Shown here: one piece after another, positions 43,926-53,638 of the stretch
Layout: every line of letters starts with the position of its first letter
Position numbering within the stretch: the stretch's first letter is position 1
NCBI RefSeq assembly: GCF_000423465.1
Contig: NZ_AUIA01000011.1
Location: 124,001 to 188,000 of the forward strand
Direction of reading: 5' to 3'
DNA from: Propionicicella superfundia DSM 22317
GTDB lineage: Bacteria > Actinomycetota > Actinomycetes > Propionibacteriales > Propionibacteriaceae
DNA length: 64,000 nucleotides
Notes under the pieces: generated by a model
The model's input: only the letters and a program-made list of their open reading frames with translations
The model's database searches: none
Told to the model about the DNA's origin: nothing
Translations under genes and position numbers: made by a program

Positions 43926-44720
43926 ATGTCGCCCCGTGATGCCGCCAGCAGGCGCCGCGGCATCATCGAGTGGGCGAGCACCAGCGGCGAGGCGAACGTG
44001 GAGGTGCTGGCTCAGCACTTCGGCGTCACCCCGTCGACGATCCGGCGGGATCTTGCGCGGCTGACCGAGACGGGCCAGATCGCCCGGACCTACGGCGGCG
44101 CCATCCCGCTGGCCGCCGCGCACCAGGAGCTGTCGTTGCGGCAGCGGCTGGGCGAGGCCGCGGCCGCGAAGCGCGCGATGGCGAAATGGGCCCGGCGGCA
44201 GGTGGCGCCCGGCGACACGGTGTTCCTCGACGGCGGATCGTCCGTCGCGGCCCTCGCGCACGAGCTTCGCGATGCGACCAGTCTGACCGCCGTGACCGTC
44301 TCGCTCACGTCCATGCACGAGTTGGGCGACGTCCCGGGGATCAACGTCGACTGCCTCGGCGGTCGGCTTCGGCCGATCAGCCAGGCGTTCGTGGGTCCGA
44401 TCACCGAAGCCGCGCTGGATCGCCTCACCTTCGACGTGGCGTTCCTCGGAACCGACGGGGTCAGCGCCGACCGTGGCCTCTGCGAGGCCGATCTCACCCA
44501 GACCCGTCTCAAGGAGCAGGTCGCCGCCCGCACGGGGCGGCTCTTCGTCCTGGCGCATGCCGCCAAGGTCGGGGCCACGCCGTTCCATGCCTGGGCGCGC
44601 ATCCCCACGCCGTGGACGCTCGTCACCGACGACTCCCTGACCGAGGAACAGGCCGCGCCGTTCGCGGACTCCGCGATCGAGCTCGTCATGGTCGCCGTCC
44701 CCGATCACCCGGTCAGGTGA
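43926..44720 (+). CDS. DeoR/GlpR family transcriptional regulator
   Basis: A 264-residue sugar-responsive repressor. N-terminal winged helix: RRRGIIEWASTSGEANVEVL, AQHFGVTPSTIRRDLARLTETGQIARTYGG. The C-terminal DeoRC sensor domain has TVFLDGGSSVAALAHEL, LGGRLRPISQAFVG and DVAFLGTDGVSADRGLCE, with a late Lys at VLAHAAKVG as in ligand-binding members. It starts 13 nt after pdxA2 in the same operon and is the likely ligand-responsive regulator of the divergent promoters at 41.5 kb. Confidence 0.94.
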   Translation: MSPRDAASRRRGIIEWASTSGEANVEVLAQHFGVTPSTIRRDLARLTETGQIARTYGGAIPLAAAHQELSLRQRLGEAAAAKRAMAKWARRQVAPGDTVFLDGGSSVAALAHELRDATSLTAVTVSLTSMHELGDVPGINVDCLGGRLRPISQAFVGPITEAALDRLTFDVAFLGTDGVSADRGLCEADLTQTRLKEQVAARTGRLFVLAHAAKVGATPFHAWARIPTPWTLVTDDSLTEEQAAPFADSAIELVMVAVPDHPVR

Positions 44721-44894
44721 GGCCCTGGCGGACGTCGGGGTGACCGTCGCCGAGCCGTCGTGCGACGACCCGAGGCCGGTCACCCGGCTGCCGGGGTAGC
44801 CGGACACGGCCGAGGTCTCCTACGCTCGCGGCGTGAGCCGTGCGGCTTCGCCGGGAGCCGGTGGGCGGCTCCCCGTCCGACGAAGGGGGCAGGA

Positions 44895-45260
44895 ATGGCA
44901 CGGCATCGGATCTTCGCGACCAGTTTCGCCAGCATCTACCCGCTCTATGTGGCCAAGGCCGAGCGTAAGAATCGCAGCAGAGAAGACGTGGACCAGGTCA
45001 TCTCCTGGCTCACGGGCTACGACGCCGCCGGGCTGGAGGAGGCCATCGCCCGTGAGGTCGACCTGGAGACCTTCTTCGCCGAGGCCCCCGGCATCAATCC
45101 GCAGGCGTCCCTCATCACGGGCGTGATCTGCGGCCATCGCGTGGAGGAGATCGAGGACCCGCTGATGCAGCAGATCCGCTACATGGACAAACTGGTCGAC
45201 GAACTGGCGCGCGGAAAGAAGATGGCGACGATCCTGCGGGACGGCACCGTCGGCACGTAG
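44895..45260 (+). CDS. DUF2200 family protein
   Basis: A 121-residue soluble protein of a widespread uncharacterised family. It opens [21 protein letters not shown], then [42 protein letters not shown] and [21 protein letters not shown]. The helical pattern and family length match. ATG 44895 has AGGGGG about 7 nt upstream. It stands alone between the acid-sugar operon and a MerR regulator, with no evident link to either. Confidence 0.9.
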   Translation: MARHRIFATSFASIYPLYVAKAERKNRSREDVDQVISWLTGYDAAGLEEAIAREVDLETFFAEAPGINPQASLITGVICGHRVEEIEDPLMQQIRYMDKLVDELARGKKMATILRDGTVGT

Positions 45261-45399
45261 CTGCGATCCCGTCGGCAGGCCGTCGGACTCGGCCCGGCCG
45301 CCTGACTCCGTCGTCCGCAGGCCGGGTCCGGGTCGGGGCGTGCGTGACTCCGCCGTCGTGTCTTGCATCTGCCATGGTGTGAGGGTGTGTGCTCAGGGT

Positions 45400-46227
45400 A
45401 TGGATCGCAACGACGACAGCCTGCTGCGAATCGGCGCCTTCTCGACGATGTCGAGGATCAGCGTGCGGATGCTCCGCCACTACCAGGAGCACGGCGTGCT
45501 CATCCCGGCTCGGGTCGATCCCTTCAGCGGGTATCGGTACTACCGGGCCGAGCAGTTGGCCGACGCCAATCTGGCGGTCCAACTGCGTGATGCCGGGTTC
45601 TCGGTCGAGAAGATCGCCCAGCTCCTGGAGTCGACCGATCCTGCCATGGTCGAGGCTGCCATCGACGCCCGGCGTCGGGAACTCTCGCGTCAGCGCGAGG
45701 ACCTCCATGCGCAGCTCATCGCCCTGGACCGCGTCAGCACCACGTTGAAAGGACGACCCGAAATGACCGAAGTGACCGTCACGACGCTGCCGGAGATGGA
45801 GATCGCAGCTCTGCGCAAGATCATCCCCGGCTATGGGGACGAGGGCATTCTGTGGCAGGAGATCATGCCTCTGCTGCAGCAGTCGGGCGCCTCGTTCCCG
45901 GCGGGTGGGATCTCGGGTGCCACCTTCCATGACCCCGAGCACCGCGAGGCCGACGTCGACGTCGAGGTCTGGATCCAGGTCGCCGGGCCGTTCACGCCGG
46001 TGGCGCCCCTGGACCGACGACACCAGCCCTCCCAGGAGATCGTCACCGCGACGCTGACCGGCGACTACTCCCAGATGCCCTCGATCACCGGCGCGATCGG
46101 CGTGTACATCGCCGGGCACCGCCTCCGAACGGGACCGATGTTCAACATCTATCGCGTCAGCCCGGCCCAGAACCCCGACCCCAGCAGTTGGATCACGGAC
46201 GTCTGCTTCCCGATCCTCGGGCGGTAG
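45400..46227 (+). CDS. MerR family regulator with GyrI-like effector domain
   Basis: A 275-residue regulator of the BmrR/BltR multidrug-sensor type. N-terminal MerR helix-turn-helix: LLRIGAFSTMSRISVRMLRH, YQEHGVLIPARVDPFSGYRYY. A long dimerisation helix follows (AIDARRRELSRQREDLHAQL). The C-terminal GyrI-like ligand-binding fold has VTTLPEMEIAALRKIIPGYG to the end. ATG 45400 precedes the conserved domain by 8 residues; frames before it are not family-like. No efflux gene is directly adjacent, though a MarR-MFS pair lies downstream. Confidence 0.92.
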   Translation: MDRNDDSLLRIGAFSTMSRISVRMLRHYQEHGVLIPARVDPFSGYRYYRAEQLADANLAVQLRDAGFSVEKIAQLLESTDPAMVEAAIDARRRELSRQREDLHAQLIALDRVSTTLKGRPEMTEVTVTTLPEMEIAALRKIIPGYGDEGILWQEIMPLLQQSGASFPAGGISGATFHDPEHREADVDVEVWIQVAGPFTPVAPLDRRHQPSQEIVTATLTGDYSQMPSITGAIGVYIAGHRLRTGPMFNIYRVSPAQNPDPSSWITDVCFPILGR

Positions 46228-46324
46228 TCCCGGCTCCGGGAGAGGCCGGCCGGGAGGTTCCGGTCGGCCTCGCGCACCTCGGGCCGGATGAGGCGCGAGA
46301 CGTCCCGGGGAGGCCGCGAAATAA

Positions 46325-46352
46325 CTATCTGATCATAGTGATGATGAGATAG
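46325..46352. promoter_or_regulatory. Candidate MarR operator upstream of marR-MFS pair
   Basis: CTATCT (46325-46330) and AGATAG (46347-46352) form an inverted repeat around a 16-nt spacer that includes TGATCA. The AT-rich stretch ends 17 nt before GTG 46370 and overlaps the expected promoter, fitting autorepression. Confidence 0.5.
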
Positions 46353-46369
46353 GTATATCGTTGCTGACC

Positions 46370-46867
46370 GTGAACAAGCCGATGAGAATCGACCCCGACG
46401 TCGCGGACCTCGCGGATCTGGTCCTGAACGTCGCACGCAAGATCACGGTCCGCGGGCACAGCGACGTCGACGTGATTCCCCTGACTCCTCTGGAGAGCCT
46501 GGTGATGCGGTACGTCCATCAGCATCCCGGAACCTCTCCCTCGCGGGTCGCGGCCGACGTCGGGCTGGCGGCGAGCAATATGAGCGCGGCCCTGCGCTCG
46601 CTCGACGCGAAGGGCCTGGTGGGTCGCTCGACCGACCCGCACGACCGGCGAGGGGTTCGGCTGTCGCCGACGCCCCTGGCGGACCAGAACCTGGAGCGGA
46701 TCCGCAGCGAGTGGACACGGCTCTTGATGCCCGTCGTCGGCGGGAGGGCGGAGCTGCCCGAGGTCAACCGGCTGCTGCGCGACCTGGACAGGCGGCTGGG
46801 CGTCGCCGCGGAGGCAGGAGATCGCGAGCCGGGGCCCGTGGCCGTGGAGCGGGGTTCGGGTGCATAG
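46370..46867 (+). CDS. MarR family transcriptional regulator
   Basis: A 165-residue winged-helix protein. Helix 1 reads DVADLADLVLNVARKITVRG. The DNA-binding part is LTPLESLVMRYVHQHPGTSP, SRVAADVGLAASNMSAALRSLDAKGLVGRS and wing DPHDRRGVRLSPTPLAD. GTG 46370 (VNKPMRID) is preferred over the in-frame TTG at 46361, which is very close to the -10 region; ATG 46382 is a third option. Its stop lies inside the 5' end of the MFS gene, so it probably represses that pump. Confidence 0.9.
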   Translation: MNKPMRIDPDVADLADLVLNVARKITVRGHSDVDVIPLTPLESLVMRYVHQHPGTSPSRVAADVGLAASNMSAALRSLDAKGLVGRSTDPHDRRGVRLSPTPLADQNLERIRSEWTRLLMPVVGGRAELPEVNRLLRDLDRRLGVAAEAGDREPGPVAVERGSGA

Positions 46868-48122
46868 GCGCGGGGCAGTGGCCGATGTGCGGCAGTGGTG
46901 GGAGCTCGGACCCGCCGCGGGGGCCGTCGCGCTGACACTGTCACCGGCGGTGCTGGCGACCATTGCGCTGCTGGGGGCGGTCGCGCCGCTGGCGACCGAC
47001 CTCTATCTGCCGGTCTTCCCTCAGGTCGCCGCCGAGTTCGGGACGTCCTCGGCGTCGGTGCAACTGACGCTGACCGTGTTCATGATCGGAATGGGGATCG
47101 GGCAGCTCTGCTGGGGTCCGATCTCCGATCGCTTCGGACGGCGCCGCCCCCTCATCATCGCGGGCGCGCTGTTCGTGGTGGCCAGCGTGATCGCGCCGAT
47201 GTCCGGCTCGATCGGCGTGCTCGTGGCGGCACGGTTCCTGCAGGGATTCACCGGATCGGTCGGGCCCGTCCTGGGACGCGCCATCGCCCGGGACCTCGCC
47301 CATGGCGTCGAGTTGGCGAAGGCGCTGAGCGTCCTGGGAATCATCACCGGCCTCGCTCCGATCGCAGCACCGGTGCTCGGCGGTGTGCTGGCCGAACCCG
47401 TCGGGTGGCGCGGGATCCTGTGGGTGCTCGCCGGCATCTCGGTCGTGATGCTGGCGTGTGCGGCGTCGATCGTGGGGGAGTCGCTGCCCGCCGGGCGGCG
47501 CGTCAGCGGCGGCCTTGGAGATGTCGGGCGGAGCATTCGCACGGTTCTCACCGACCGCGTCTTCGTCGGGTACGTGCTGACGCAGGCGTTCGGCCTCGGT
47601 GTCCTGTTCGCCTTCATCTCCGGGTCGTCCTTCGTCCTGCAGACCGAGTACGGGCTGGGGTCGCTCCACTACTCGCTGCTGTTCGCCCTGAACGCACTGG
47701 TGCTGATCGTCGGCGGCCTGCTCAACAATCGGCTGGTCGTGCGCCATTCACCGAAACGGATCCTCGTCATCGGCCTGCTGGTGAGCGTGGTGGCCGCGGT
47801 CGCCGCCGCGACGATCACCGGAGCCATGGGGCATCCGCCTCTGTGGGTGCTGCTGTTCCTGGTGGCGTTGGCGTCGGCCTGCAACGCGCCGGTGCTGGCC
47901 AACACCACGACGCTGGGCCTCGATCGCCACGGCGCCAATGCCGGGATGGCGTCGGCGGTCATGGGAGCGGTGCAGTCGGCTGTGGCCGGGGGAGTGGCGC
48001 AACTCGTCGCGATCACCGGCCAGACGAGCGCCGTGTCGATGACGTTGGTGATGGGAGGCTCGGCGGTCGCAGCCGGGGCCGCCTACCTGTTTCTCTGCCG
48101 CCGTGGCGACGCGACGGCGTGA
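46860..48122 (+). CDS. MFS drug-resistance transporter (Bcr/CflA type)
   Basis: A 420-residue exporter with 12 hydrophobic segments. Seen: APLATDLYLPVFPQVAAEFG (typical Bcr/CflA helix 1), GMGIGQLCWGPISDRFGRRR (loop 2-3), ARFLQGFTGSVGPVLGRAIARDL and GRAIARDL-type motif D. GTG 46860 overlaps the marR stop by 8 nt; a second GTG at 46878 is possible. The tight coupling to a MarR repressor predicts induction by a toxic small molecule. Confidence 0.92.
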   Translation: MHRRGAVADVRQWWELGPAAGAVALTLSPAVLATIALLGAVAPLATDLYLPVFPQVAAEFGTSSASVQLTLTVFMIGMGIGQLCWGPISDRFGRRRPLIIAGALFVVASVIAPMSGSIGVLVAARFLQGFTGSVGPVLGRAIARDLAHGVELAKALSVLGIITGLAPIAAPVLGGVLAEPVGWRGILWVLAGISVVMLACAASIVGESLPAGRRVSGGLGDVGRSIRTVLTDRVFVGYVLTQAFGLGVLFAFISGSSFVLQTEYGLGSLHYSLLFALNALVLIVGGLLNNRLVVRHSPKRILVIGLLVSVVAAVAAATITGAMGHPPLWVLLFLVALASACNAPVLANTTTLGLDRHGANAGMASAVMGAVQSAVAGGVAQLVAITGQTSAVSMTLVMGGSAVAAGAAYLFLCRRGDATA

Positions 48123-48223
48123 GGACCCGGCCAGCGCAGGATACGCCCGCCCGTCGAAGCTGAATCGCTGCGCCGAGGTCTGTGGGCGGCCCCGGAGTGC
48201 GGAGCACAGGTTCGGGGGATCGA

Positions 48224-48267
48224 CATGTTCACATCGCGTCCGTATTCGAACATGCTCTGTGGATGTG
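48224..48267. repeat. Interlocking inverted repeats between MFS gene and jetD
   Basis: CATGTTC (48224-48230) matches GAACATG (48248-48254), and CACATC (48230-48235) matches GATGTG (48262-48267). The 177-base gap they lie in holds no gene. It marks the edge of the Wadjet-type cassette. Confidence 0.45.
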
Positions 48268-48299
48268 TTCATGACGTGCGCATGTCGTGCACTGGGACG

Positions 48300-49493
48300 T
48301 CAGGCCGTCGGTGGTGACGCGCCGAGGTCGAGGAGGAGGTCGTCGAGGACCTCCTCCTCGTAGGCGCTGAGACCGGCGGGCATCCGCCAGGATTCGGCCC
48401 CGGGGAGCTCCAGGAGCCGACTCACGATCGACCAGCCGACCGCGTCGCCGTCGGCACGGACGCGGAGCCTCGTCGACGGTGCGAGGGCGGTCAAGAGGGT
48501 GGTTGCCGCGAGGTTGGGGAGGCCGAACGTACACACCAACGGTCCGCTGGCCGCACCGAATGCATCGGCCGCGGCTTCCACGACGGCGGGGTTCTCGCAG
48601 ACGAACACCTCAGGCGTGCCGTCGGCCAGCGCGAACGGGTGCCGCAGAGTCCGCAGCGTGAGCCATACCGGCTCGCCCGTGACAGCGCACAGCCGGGCCG
48701 CCGGGCCGTCGCCGATCAGCGGCAGGTTCAGCACAAGCACCAGCGCGGAAACCCCGTCGCAGACGACACCCACCGAGGCCCACGCCTCGCGCCAGGCGGC
48801 CGCGTCGCCGACGGGGTCGGCATATGGGCGCTCGGGTGTCGCAGCCCGCCCGCAGGCGAAGCGGACGACGGCGCGGCCCAGCCCAGCGGAGCGGTCCAGC
48901 GCATGCGCGTCACCGAACAGTTCCGCGGCGAGCACACCCAGCCGGACGGGTTGCTCCGTGGGCGAAATGCTCGCGTGTGCGTCGAGGCGGCGGATCACTC
49001 TCGTGATCTGCTCGGCGCGATTCACCTTGTCGTCGGCGCCGACCAGGCAGCGCTCCAACACAGCCGGATCCATCACTGTGGGAGACAGGGACGCGAGCAG
49101 GGCGAGAGCGCTCTGGCGGTTCGAGACGCGTGCCGCTCGCGCCTCGGCCCGCTCGGAGCGCAGGTCGCGCAGCGGCCCGCCGACTGTGGTGAGCAGGTCC
49201 TCCAGCGTGACGCCGTGGTCGTCGAGTGCCCGGCGCAGCTCGAGCGCCGACACCGGGTCGCCGGACGCCGCCCAGGACGGTGCCAGCATCTGGCCGACCT
49301 CGGCTCGCTCCGCTGGAGTGAGGTCGAGCTCCAGCTTCGCTCGCGACCCCAGCCGTCCGGATTCCACGCGGACTCGTGCTGCCGCAAGCACCTTGGCCGG
49401 ACCGGGCCGCGCCGCCCAGTCGAGGAGGAATGGCGGCACCGTGACGCTCGACCCCTCGGCCGTCCCTGGGACGGGCCGACCCGGCCGCGTCAT
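48300..49493 (-). CDS. jetD: JetD-like Toprim nuclease subunit (TIGR02679/DUF2399)
   Basis: A 397-residue protein, the last gene of a Wadjet/Ept anti-plasmid cassette. The N-terminal two thirds are helical (LRRALDDHGVTLEDLLTTVG). The C-terminal Toprim-like domain carries Glu300 in FVCENPAVVEAA and the Asp pair 348/350 in RVRADGDAVGWS, the residues expected for metal-dependent DNA cleavage. In characterised systems this subunit cuts circular DNA trapped by the SMC motor. ATG 49493 overlaps the jetC stop (ATGA). The catalytic residues are intact. Confidence 0.88.
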   Translation of the reverse strand: MTRPGRPVPGTAEGSSVTVPPFLLDWAARPGPAKVLAAARVRVESGRLGSRAKLELDLTPAERAEVGQMLAPSWAASGDPVSALELRRALDDHGVTLEDLLTTVGGPLRDLRSERAEARAARVSNRQSALALLASLSPTVMDPAVLERCLVGADDKVNRAEQITRVIRRLDAHASISPTEQPVRLGVLAAELFGDAHALDRSAGLGRAVVRFACGRAATPERPYADPVGDAAAWREAWASVGVVCDGVSALVLVLNLPLIGDGPAARLCAVTGEPVWLTLRTLRHPFALADGTPEVFVCENPAVVEAAADAFGAASGPLVCTFGLPNLAATTLLTALAPSTRLRVRADGDAVGWSIVSRLLELPGAESWRMPAGLSAYEEEVLDDLLLDLGASPPTA

Positions 49494-52400
49494 AGCAGCG
49501 CGTCCTGGTCGGGCGGGACGGCGGGCGACGGCTCGAGCCAGGACAGAGGTAGGTCGATCGCCTCCAGCGTGCCGCCCGCCCACAGCTCAAGGGTCAGGTC
49601 GGCACCGGGGACGGGCTCGGGGGCGCGGACGACCTGGTAGATCGCCGCCGCCGGAACCACCGCCACGTTGACCAGCCGGCCGGGCCCGGCGACCAGAACG
49701 TCGAAGTCGAACTCGCGCAGCAGGTCCATCACCATCGACCGGTTAGGCACGTCGAGACCGTCGAATGCCTCGTCGAGCCAGAGCGGACGAGGGGCTCCGG
49801 ACATCTCCTGGTAGAGCGCGGACAGCGTCGCGACGAGGGGCAGCATCAGCATCACGGCGCGGGCTCCGCCCGACAGCAGGGCGAAGCTGCGCGTGTTCAG
49901 CGGACCCCAGTTGCCACCCTTGCCGACGCGCCGCTCAAGGTGGATCTCGTACCAGGCGCGGTAGTCGAGTTGGCGCGCGAGTGCGTCGCGCCAGTCCGCC
50001 TGACCCTCGTCGGTGGCCTGACGCTTGGCTTCGTCGACCCGAGTACGGAGGAAGTCGCGAACCTGACCCGCGACGTCGGGGTCGAGCAGGCCGCCCTTCC
50101 GGCGGAATGTGTCGAGCACGGCCCTGTTCTGCCCGGGCTCGAGCCGGATGCGCAACGCGGTGTCGCTGGTGGAGGTGGCGTGCTGCAGCAGCACGATGTT
50201 GATGTCGTGAATGAGTTTCTCGGTCCGGCCGATCCGCTCGCGCATGTGCTCCAGGAAAGTGGAGCCCAACAGGTCGTCGAGTGTCTGCTGAACCCTGGCA
50301 TCATATGCCTCGGACAACATGGTGACGGTGTTCGAAAGGGTGGTGGTCGCTTCCCGAAGGGGCTGCGTGGTGCCGTTCGAGTTGACCGTTACCTCGATCC
50401 GGACGAGATCGTCGGCCGGCTCGAGCTGCAGCGAGCGACCGCCTTGCTCCAGTTCGTCCCGGGCCTCGCGTGCGTCGCCCTCGAGCCCCGACCGCAGCCG
50501 CTGGAGGACGTGGGCGTTGGCTTCGGGATCGCCGTCGCGCCACTGCCGGCCGGGATTGACCGCGCGACGCACCTCGGCCACCTGCGCCCGGACGTGCTCC
50601 ACGCTCGACGAGTGGGGCTCCGTCAGGGGGAGTCCCAGATCGTCGGCGACCCCGCGGTCGATCAGCGAGCGGAAGCGACGATAGGCCCGGTCCCTTTCCC
50701 TGGTGGCCGACTGGCGTAGCTCTTCGACGCTGCGGAGGTGTTCCCTGGCGGCGCCCACGTCGGCCGACACCTTGATCCGTTCGGTCTCGTGCCGACCTGC
50801 TTCGTCGGAGGCATCCTTCGCCGTCCTCTGCAGCCGGCCCAGCTCGTCGAGCACGGTCTGGTCGTCGGCGTCGACGGCCGAGCGCATCGCCTCGGACCGA
50901 GCTTCCGCCACCCCCAGCGCTCGTTCTGCTTCCGCGTGGCGTCTCTGTGCTTCGGCACGTTCGTCCTGCAGCTCTTCGAGCTTCGACCGAGCGTGGTCGG
51001 CGCGCCGCTCGGAGAGGGCAACGGCTTCGTTCTCGCGTTGCAGCGTCCGAAGCGCGGCGCGCAGGTCCTGGAGCGCAGCGACGACCTGGCTGATGTCTTC
51101 TCTCGTGTGCGGCAGCCGGTGCTCGTTTGCGAACCGCAGCAGCTCGGCCTGGCGGGTCTCGGCGGACGCCCGCGCGTCACGAGCCCGCTCCTGGCTCTTG
51201 GCCGCCGCAGCCCGGGCCTCCTCGGCCACGTCGGCCAGAATGCCTGTGGCGCCGAGTCGTCGCCGCAATTCGGCGTCCGACGGTGCGTGGCGGACGGCAC
51301 CGGCCACGGCGTCCAGCGCGGCCTGCGCCTCGGCCCGCCCCGCCTCATGCGCGGCGGCTTCCTCCTCGGCCGTCGCGATCTGGGCGGTGAGCTCCGTCAA
51401 CCGACGACGACGCTGTGCCTCGCGCGCCGACTCACCCAGCCACTCGGCGGCCTCGTGGGTGGGAGCGGCGGTGCCTTCGAGTGCGGAGTTGCGCCATCGG
51501 CCGTCGACGGCGACCGCGACGCCCGCAGCGGGCAGCGACTCGTCCGCGCGCCGCAGTGCCACTCCGTCCAGCACCGCCTGCGCGGCAGCGCCGAGGGAGC
51601 CCGCATCGTCGGCGACGCACAGCAACGCGGACAGCCGGAGACCGTCACCCGGATTGTCGGGGGAGACCGCGAATGTGTCGAGCCCGTGTGCTCCGCCCGG
51701 CTCGACCCAGGCGTCCAGCAGCCCGGCTGCTGCCAGCGCCGCCTCAATGTGCGCCACCTCCGCGTCGGTCGCCGCCGGCACGGGATTCAGCAGGCGCCAC
51801 AGAGGCGCACCCGACACCCCTGCGCGGGAGCGACGGTGCCACAACGTGGGCGATGGCGGCGGCGCCACGCCCGCGCCTTTCAGTTCCGAGATGTCGTGCC
51901 GCAGACGGTTGGCTTCGGTGAGGGCGGATTCCTTCGCGGTCGCTGCGGCAACCCGTCGCTGCTCGAACTCTGTTCGGAGCGGTTCATACCATTCGGCGCG
52001 AATGATGTCTGTGAGAAGTGGGGCTGACAGGTCCCCGGTGGCGCGGGGCAGCGCCTCGATCCAGGCCGCGAACCTGTGCACGGGTTGTGGCGCGATGGCC
52101 GCCCACGCCTCGATATTGGCCACGAGCGCCTCGTGCTCGGCCTCCGCGTCGGCCCATGCTCCCTCGGCTTTGGTGTTCGCCTCGTCGGCACTGGTGGCTG
52201 CCGCCCCGGCGAGGGCCTCCTGCTGGGCGGCCGCGGACTGAGCGTCCTCTGCCACGCGCAGCAGTCCCAGGGCGCGATCCGTCGCCTGCCGGCGTTGCTC
52301 CGTGCTCTGCAGCAGTCGACCCGGGTCGAGCGTCTCCGATGGCGGCATGCCGGCGAGTCCGGCTGTTCGGCGTACCTCGCCCGCCGCGCCTTGCGCCTGC

Positions 52401-53638
52401 TGCCGGGCCTCATCCGCGAGGTCCACCTCCGTCTGGGCAGCCTCCGCCGCATCGGCCGCCCGCTTGTCCGCGCGATGCGCGCCGTCTCGGGCCGCATCGC
52501 GGTCCGATCCCGCGCGGCGCATGTCCTCCTCGGCGCGGCGAGCGTTCTCAATGCGGGTGCTGGCGTCCTTGTAGGCGGCCGATTCGAGCAGTTGCTCGGC
52601 CGCCGCTCTCACGGAGGCCGCGCTCAGGGAAGCGGCGTCCGCGAGACGCGCGAGGTCGCTGTCTCTAGCCTCTGCCGTCGTCAGGGTAGCCTTCGCGGTC
52701 TCCTCCTCGCGCGTCACCCGGTCGAACCCGGTGCGCTGGGCCGCGGCGTCGTCGGCGTCGATCCGGAGCCGCGCACGCAACCAGGGCCGCCACGATCGTT
52801 CGGCGAGGCGCGCCACACGTTCGGCGGCCCGGCGGGCCCGCTCCAGATCGTTGCGGATCTGGTCGAGCTGGTCCCAGCCCTGGGCGAGTTGGTCGATCTC
52901 GCCCTGCCGCAACGCCGGCAGCGAATCGCGGAGGTGATCCGTCACGAACCGGACATCGAGTTGCGCGCCCAGCTTCGGAGTCCGGGTCACCTTCAGGATC
53001 TTGCCGATGGTCTCGAGCCGGTCGACTGTGGAGCCCAGCAGGCGCTCGGCTACCGCCGCCTTGTAGAGCTGCCCGGAGGGATACGGGAAGAAACCGGGCG
53101 CCTCGATGGCCTTCGGTGGCAGGACGTCGCGGCCGGCGGTGAGACGCAGCGCCTCACGCACGCGACTGGACTCGCAGGTGCACCATTCGAGGGCGACCTT
53201 CTGGCTCCCGGTACGCGCCGACGAATACAGCAGCGTGGTGAAGAACCGCGGGCCCGTATCGGTGACCCGGCCGTATTCCACCCACAGCCAGCCGTGGAAG
53301 AACGACGCGGAGGCGTCCCGCCGGTCGCCGTCGGTGCCGATGGGCCGCACATAGTAGGCGAACTGCTTGCCAGACCGGCCGAGGGTGTCGATGTTGGTGC
53401 TGGAGGTGTCGCCGAGCCAGGGGATCAGCGTGGTGAGGGCCATCAGAGAGGACTTGCCGGTCTCGTTGCGGCCCATCAGTTGCGCCCAGCCGTCGGCGTA
53501 CCAATACTCGGCGACCTCGAACTCCCACAGGTTGACCACGCCGGCCCGTAGCGGCTGCCAGCGCTTTCGGGTCGGGGTCGGGAACCCGCCGGATCGGGCG
53601 GCATCGCGCCAGGCCCGCAGATCGTCGTCGGTCCTCAC
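49490..53638 (-). CDS. jetC: JetC-like SMC ATPase (TIGR02680)
   Basis: A 1382-residue SMC-like motor. The N-terminal head has VVNLWEFEVAEYWYADG and Walker A GRNETGKS (56-63). Two long coiled-coil arms (about 250-560 and 770-1020, very rich in Ala/Glu/Arg) flank a hinge-like globular region near 600-720. The C-terminal head has signature LSGGARAV (from 1255), Walker B PLWLDEA (1285-1291) and D-loop FDGLD. It extrudes DNA loops to recognise small circular DNA in known relatives. GTG 53638 overlaps the jetB stop. All ATPase motifs are intact. Confidence 0.92.
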   Translation of the reverse strand: MRTDDDLRAWRDAARSGGFPTPTRKRWQPLRAGVVNLWEFEVAEYWYADGWAQLMGRNETGKSSLMALTTLIPWLGDTSSTNIDTLGRSGKQFAYYVRPIGTDGDRRDASASFFHGWLWVEYGRVTDTGPRFFTTLLYSSARTGSQKVALEWCTCESSRVREALRLTAGRDVLPPKAIEAPGFFPYPSGQLYKAAVAERLLGSTVDRLETIGKILKVTRTPKLGAQLDVRFVTDHLRDSLPALRQGEIDQLAQGWDQLDQIRNDLERARRAAERVARLAERSWRPWLRARLRIDADDAAAQRTGFDRVTREEETAKATLTTAEARDSDLARLADAASLSAASVRAAAEQLLESAAYKDASTRIENARRAEEDMRRAGSDRDAARDGAHRADKRAADAAEAAQTEVDLADEARQQAQGAAGEVRRTAGLAGMPPSETLDPGRLLQSTEQRRQATDRALGLLRVAEDAQSAAAQQEALAGAAATSADEANTKAEGAWADAEAEHEALVANIEAWAAIAPQPVHRFAAWIEALPRATGDLSAPLLTDIIRAEWYEPLRTEFEQRRVAAATAKESALTEANRLRHDISELKGAGVAPPPSPTLWHRRSRAGVSGAPLWRLLNPVPAATDAEVAHIEAALAAAGLLDAWVEPGGAHGLDTFAVSPDNPGDGLRLSALLCVADDAGSLGAAAQAVLDGVALRRADESLPAAGVAVAVDGRWRNSALEGTAAPTHEAAEWLGESAREAQRRRRLTELTAQIATAEEEAAAHEAGRAEAQAALDAVAGAVRHAPSDAELRRRLGATGILADVAEEARAAAAKSQERARDARASAETRQAELLRFANEHRLPHTREDISQVVAALQDLRAALRTLQRENEAVALSERRADHARSKLEELQDERAEAQRRHAEAERALGVAEARSEAMRSAVDADDQTVLDELGRLQRTAKDASDEAGRHETERIKVSADVGAAREHLRSVEELRQSATRERDRAYRRFRSLIDRGVADDLGLPLTEPHSSSVEHVRAQVAEVRRAVNPGRQWRDGDPEANAHVLQRLRSGLEGDAREARDELEQGGRSLQLEPADDLVRIEVTVNSNGTTQPLREATTTLSNTVTMLSEAYDARVQQTLDDLLGSTFLEHMRERIGRTEKLIHDINIVLLQHATSTSDTALRIRLEPGQNRAVLDTFRRKGGLLDPDVAGQVRDFLRTRVDEAKRQATDEGQADWRDALARQLDYRAWYEIHLERRVGKGGNWGPLNTRSFALLSGGARAVMLMLPLVATLSALYQEMSGAPRPLWLDEAFDGLDVPNRSMVMDLLREFDFDVLVAGPGRLVNVAVVPAAAIYQVVRAPEPVPGADLTLELWAGGTLEAIDLPLSWLEPSPAVPPDQDALL

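Noticed and set aside
48123-48299. Direct repeat of the tRNA-His 3' end as left attachment site
   Set aside because: No matching sequence seen there; the left boundary of the island stays undefined.
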